A stretch of 64,000 nucleotides of DNA from NCBI GenBank assembly GCA_964371055.1, contig CAYJLF010000005.1:186001-250000 (forward strand), read 5' to 3'. Shown in pieces: positions 61,564 to 64,000 of this stretch. The position numbers and the translations under genes were made by a program. The notes beneath the pieces are model-generated. The model had not been told where the DNA came from and searched no databases. It saw only the letters and a list, made by a program, of their open reading frames with translations. This DNA comes from CAYJLF01 sp964371055. GTDB lineage: Bacteria; Eisenbacteria; RBG-16-71-46; CAIMUX01. Position 1 is the first letter of the stretch; every line of letters begins with the position of its first letter.

Positions 61564-62937
61564 ATGAAGGGATCGGTAGACCATATCCTCGAGACCATCG
61601 GTCGCACCCCCCTGGTGCGGCTGGGACGCGTCGGCCGCCAGTTGCCGTGTCCCCTCTACGGCAAGGCGGAGTTCATGAATCCCGGCGGGAGCGTCAAGGA
61701 CCGGCTCGGCCGCGCTGTCATCGAGCGAGCCGAGGCGGAAGGGAAGCTGATCCCAGGGCGCTCCACCATCATCGAGGCGACGGCGGGAAACACCGGGGTC
61801 GGCCTGGCGCTGGCGGCGGCGGTCAAGGGGTACCGCTGCATCTTCGTCCTGCCCGACAAGATGAGCCGGGAGAAGATCGATCTGCTCAAGGCCTACGGCG
61901 CGGAGGTGGTCATCGTCCGGACCGATGTCTCCCCCGACTCCCCCGAGAGCTACGGCGGCACGGCGCGACGGCTCCTTTCGGAGATCCCGGACGCCTGGCA
62001 TCCCGACCAGTTCAAGAACCTCACGAACCCCGAAGTCCACTACCAGACCACGGGACCGGAGATCTGGGAGCAGACCGGCGGTCGGGTCACCTGCTTCGTC
62101 ACCGGGATCGGCACCGGCGGCACGATCAGCGGAGTCGGGCGGTATCTCAAGGAGCAGAACCCGGCCGTGCGCGTCATCGGCGCCGATCCGGAGGGGAGCG
62201 TGCTGAGCGGGGGATCTCCACAGCCGTGGAAGGTCGAGGGGATCGGAGAGGACTACGTCCCGCAGACCTTCAACAGCCAGGTGGTCGACGACTGGGTACG
62301 CGTCGGCGACCAGGAGTCGTTCGCCATCGCACGACGACTGGCGCGGGAAGAGGGACTGCTGGTCGGCGGCAGCGCCGGGACGGCGGTCGCGGCAGCCTTG
62401 CGCTATGCGGAGCGGCTCTCGGCGGATGACTGCGTGGTCGCGATCCTCCCGGACACCGGACGCAACTACCTCAGCAAGTTTCACAACGACGACTGGATGC
62501 GCGAACAGGGATTCGCCGGGGCCACGGAACGTCCCGCCACCGCGGGCGATCTGCTGGCGACGCGGGGTCCTCGCGAGATCCTGGCTCTGTCGCCAACCGC
62601 CACGGTCGAGGAGGCGATCGCCCTCTGCGGCCGGCACGGCATCTCGCAAGTGCCGGTCCTGGACGGTATCACGAACCTCGGTGTGATCGCGGAGATCACT
62701 CTGGCTCGCTCGCTGCGCGCGGGACCGGCGGCCCGGCAGATGCCGGTGCGCGAGGTGATGGCCCGGCCTCTCCCCGAGGTGCGCGAGACGACTTCGCTCG
62801 ACGAGGTCTATCGTCTCCTGCTGTCGAGCAACACGGCGGTGCTGGTACGCTCCGGCGAAGGCATCCGCGGCCTGATCACGCGGATCGACCTGGTGGAGTA
62901 CTGGGGAGCGGACGACAACCAGGGGAGGTCTTCGTGA
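61564..62937 (+). CDS. Cystathionine beta-synthase with C-terminal CBS domain pair
   Basis: The 457-residue PLP enzyme has GRTPLVRLGR and NPGGSVKDRLGRAVIE (PLP Lys), EATAGNTGVGLALAAA (the beta-synthase Asn site) and GIGTGGTISGVGRYL (phosphate loop). From ~335 two CBS domains (TVEEAIALCGRHGISQVPVL and TSLDEVYRLLLSSNTAVLVR) form the regulatory Bateman module. The domain order and the next gene favour cystathionine synthesis from serine and homocysteine over plain cysteine synthase, though O-acetylserine sulfhydrylase activity is possible. The stop overlaps the next start (GTGA). Confidence 0.88.
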   Translation: MKGSVDHILETIGRTPLVRLGRVGRQLPCPLYGKAEFMNPGGSVKDRLGRAVIERAEAEGKLIPGRSTIIEATAGNTGVGLALAAAVKGYRCIFVLPDKMSREKIDLLKAYGAEVVIVRTDVSPDSPESYGGTARRLLSEIPDAWHPDQFKNLTNPEVHYQTTGPEIWEQTGGRVTCFVTGIGTGGTISGVGRYLKEQNPAVRVIGADPEGSVLSGGSPQPWKVEGIGEDYVPQTFNSQVVDDWVRVGDQESFAIARRLAREEGLLVGGSAGTAVAAALRYAERLSADDCVVAILPDTGRNYLSKFHNDDWMREQGFAGATERPATAGDLLATRGPREILALSPTATVEEAIALCGRHGISQVPVLDGITNLGVIAEITLARSLRAGPAARQMPVREVMARPLPEVRETTSLDEVYRLLLSSNTAVLVRSGEGIRGLITRIDLVEYWGADDNQGRSS

Positions 62938-64000
62938 GGTTCGCCACGCGCGCCATCCACGTCGGGCAGCGACCCGACCCGACCACCGGCGCCACCGTGC
63001 CGCCGATTTACGCCACCAGCACCTACACGCAGGCGGCTCCGGGAGAACACAAGGGATTCGAGTATTCCCGCACCCATAACCCGACGCGGAACGACTACGA
63101 GGAGTGCCTGACCGCGCTCGAGGGGGGCGCCGGCGCCTGCGCCTTCGCCTCCGGCCTGGCCGCGACCGATGCGGTGTTGAAGTCGCTGCTCCGCCCCGGC
63201 CAGTCGATCGTCGCCTTCAGCGATCTCTACGGCGGTACCTACCGGCTCTTGGAGCGGGTCTACCGCCCCTGGGGGCTCGATGCGCGTTACACCGACGATC
63301 CCGACCCGGCCTCGTTCGTCGAGAAAATCGACGCGACGACACGGATGATCTGGCTGGAGACGCCGACTAACCCGCTCCTGCGGATCATCGACATCGCAGC
63401 CGTGGTGCGGCAGGTGCGGGAGGCGTGGCGGGCGATCCCGCGGCCCGAACGCGAGGGCGCGACGCCCCCGGCGAACGACCTCCTCGTCGTCGTCGATAAC
63501 ACCTTCGCCTCCCCCGCGCTGCAGAATCCGCTCGCCCTGGGGGCCGACCTCGTGGTCCACAGCGCCACCAAGTACATCGGCGGTCACTCCGATCTCATCG
63601 GCGGAGCGGCCGTGGCGGCACGCGCCGAAACGCTTACACCGATCCGCTTCCACCAGAACGCCGCCGGAGCGATTCCCTCGCCTTTCGACTCCTTCCTCGC
63701 CCATCGAGGACTTAAGACGCTGGCCCTGCGGATGGAGAGGCACTGCCACAACGCCGCGCGGATTGCCGAGTGGGCCCGGACCCGGCCGGAGTTCGCGCAG
63801 GTTCTCTACCCCGGCCTGCCGGAGCATCCCGGTCACGAGATCGCCGCCCGCCAGATGTCAGGCTTCGGCGGGATGGTCAGCGTCGTCATGCAGGGCGGCC
63901 TGGAGGCGGCGCGGCTCTTCATGTCTTCCACGCGCCTCTTCGCCTGCGCCGAGTCGCTGGGCGGAGTCGAGTCCCTGATCAACCATCCGGCCGTGATGAC
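62934..64000 (+). CDS. Cystathionine gamma-lyase/synthase-family PLP enzyme, 3' end outside window
   Basis: From GTG 62934 (GGGGAGGTCTTC upstream) at least 355 residues are encoded before the window edge. Motifs are THNPTRNDYEECLTALEGG, FSDLYGGTYRLLERV, TPTNPLLRIIDI, VVVDNTFASPALQNPLALGA and HSATKYIGGHSDLIGG with the PLP lysine. This is the Cys/Met metabolism PLP family. Next to a cystathionine beta-synthase it most likely cleaves cystathionine to cysteine (gamma-lyase), which completes reverse transsulfuration. The sequence alone does not separate lyase from synthase. An insert around AWRAIPRPEREGATPPANDL is longer than in most relatives. Confidence 0.9.
   Translation, partial: MRFATRAIHVGQRPDPTTGATVPPIYATSTYTQAAPGEHKGFEYSRTHNPTRNDYEECLTALEGGAGACAFASGLAATDAVLKSLLRPGQSIVAFSDLYGGTYRLLERVYRPWGLDARYTDDPDPASFVEKIDATTRMIWLETPTNPLLRIIDIAAVVRQVREAWRAIPRPEREGATPPANDLLVVVDNTFASPALQNPLALGADLVVHSATKYIGGHSDLIGGAAVAARAETLTPIRFHQNAAGAIPSPFDSFLAHRGLKTLALRMERHCHNAARIAEWARTRPEFAQVLYPGLPEHPGHEIAARQMSGFGGMVSVVMQGGLEAARLFMSSTRLFACAESLGGVESLINHPAVM

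Noticed and set aside
1..64000. tRNA, rRNA or CRISPR loci
   Set aside because: None was recognised on either strand; no tRNA-like cloverleaf ends or repeat-spacer arrays were seen by eye.

Overview
This is a 64 kb chromosomal window of high-GC DNA (roughly two thirds G+C by eye) with Gram-negative features: nine or more Sec or lipoprotein signals, tandem RND pumps, a PEP-CTERM protein and large beta-propeller-like secreted proteins that end in a FlgD-like Ig domain. That last feature (LVIVD or FG-GAP repeats plus a C-terminal 'PNP...G.YDVxGR...W.G.D..G...GVY' domain) is typical of uncultured phyla of or near the FCB superphylum such as Candidatus Eisenbacteria or Krumholzibacteriota. This placement is inference; no rRNA or tRNA gene was seen that could settle it.

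Region 1 (1-11.6 kb) is a decayed genomic junkyard around three large secreted repeat proteins. It holds three degenerate relics of one IS91-family (rolling-circle) transposon, two of them sharing a ~564 bp direct repeat that starts exactly at a 22-nt hairpin, plus an inverted IS91 N-terminal scrap, an IS3-family relic that ends 24 bp before a FG-GAP gene, and truncated host genes (lipoprotein, GNAT acetyltransferase, winged-helix regulator, AAA_14/DUF4143 ATPase with an internal deletion).

Region 2 (11.6-19.7 kb) holds a membrane-anchored phosphodiesterase-superfamily protein, then a locus resembling the orange-protein (ORP) gene cluster of sulfate reducers: two MinD-type ATPases with 2x[4Fe-4S] inserts, three NifX/NifB-fold proteins, a DUF5320 protein, a sigma-54 activator with a cysteine-bearing PAS domain, and a DUF134 regulator. 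Palindromes and promoter-like elements lie in its two intergenic regions.

Region 3 (19.8-26.9 kb) carries a hexapeptide acyltransferase and two glycosyltransferases, a CNNM/CBS/CorC membrane protein with an apparently leaderless palindrome-overlapped promoter, a PEP-CTERM protein, MsrA with two well-supported starts, and a gene broken by two in-frame TGA codons.

Region 4 (26.9-34.4 kb) is one minus-strand nos operon for N2O reduction of the Sec-dependent (clade II) type: cytochrome c, nosZ, nosD, nosF, nosL, nosY, a four-helix membrane protein and an Rrf2/NsrR-like regulator as last gene. A near-consensus sigma-70 promoter with a perfect 11-bp inverted repeat over its -10 element sits in front of it.

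Region 5 (34.4-43.3 kb) is a second tightly overlapped minus-strand operon: thioesterase, ZnuA, ZnuC, ZnuB, a permease (SO_0444-type Cu/Zn efflux family) fused to an HflK-like SPFH domain, an HflC-like protein, another HflK-like protein and an MFS transporter. The permease-SPFH fusion inside a metal-uptake operon is the most unusual gene arrangement in the window.

Region 6 (43.7-64 kb) is mostly ordinary housekeeping and metabolism: GlgB with a long basic N-terminal extension, TypA/BipA, DinB-like, beta carbonic anhydrase, a B12-binding radical SAM protein, DUF2164, a GH13 enzyme, an outer-membrane-like protein, a tandem RND efflux system and the start of a reverse transsulfuration operon (cystathionine beta-synthase and a gamma-family PLP enzyme cut by the window edge).
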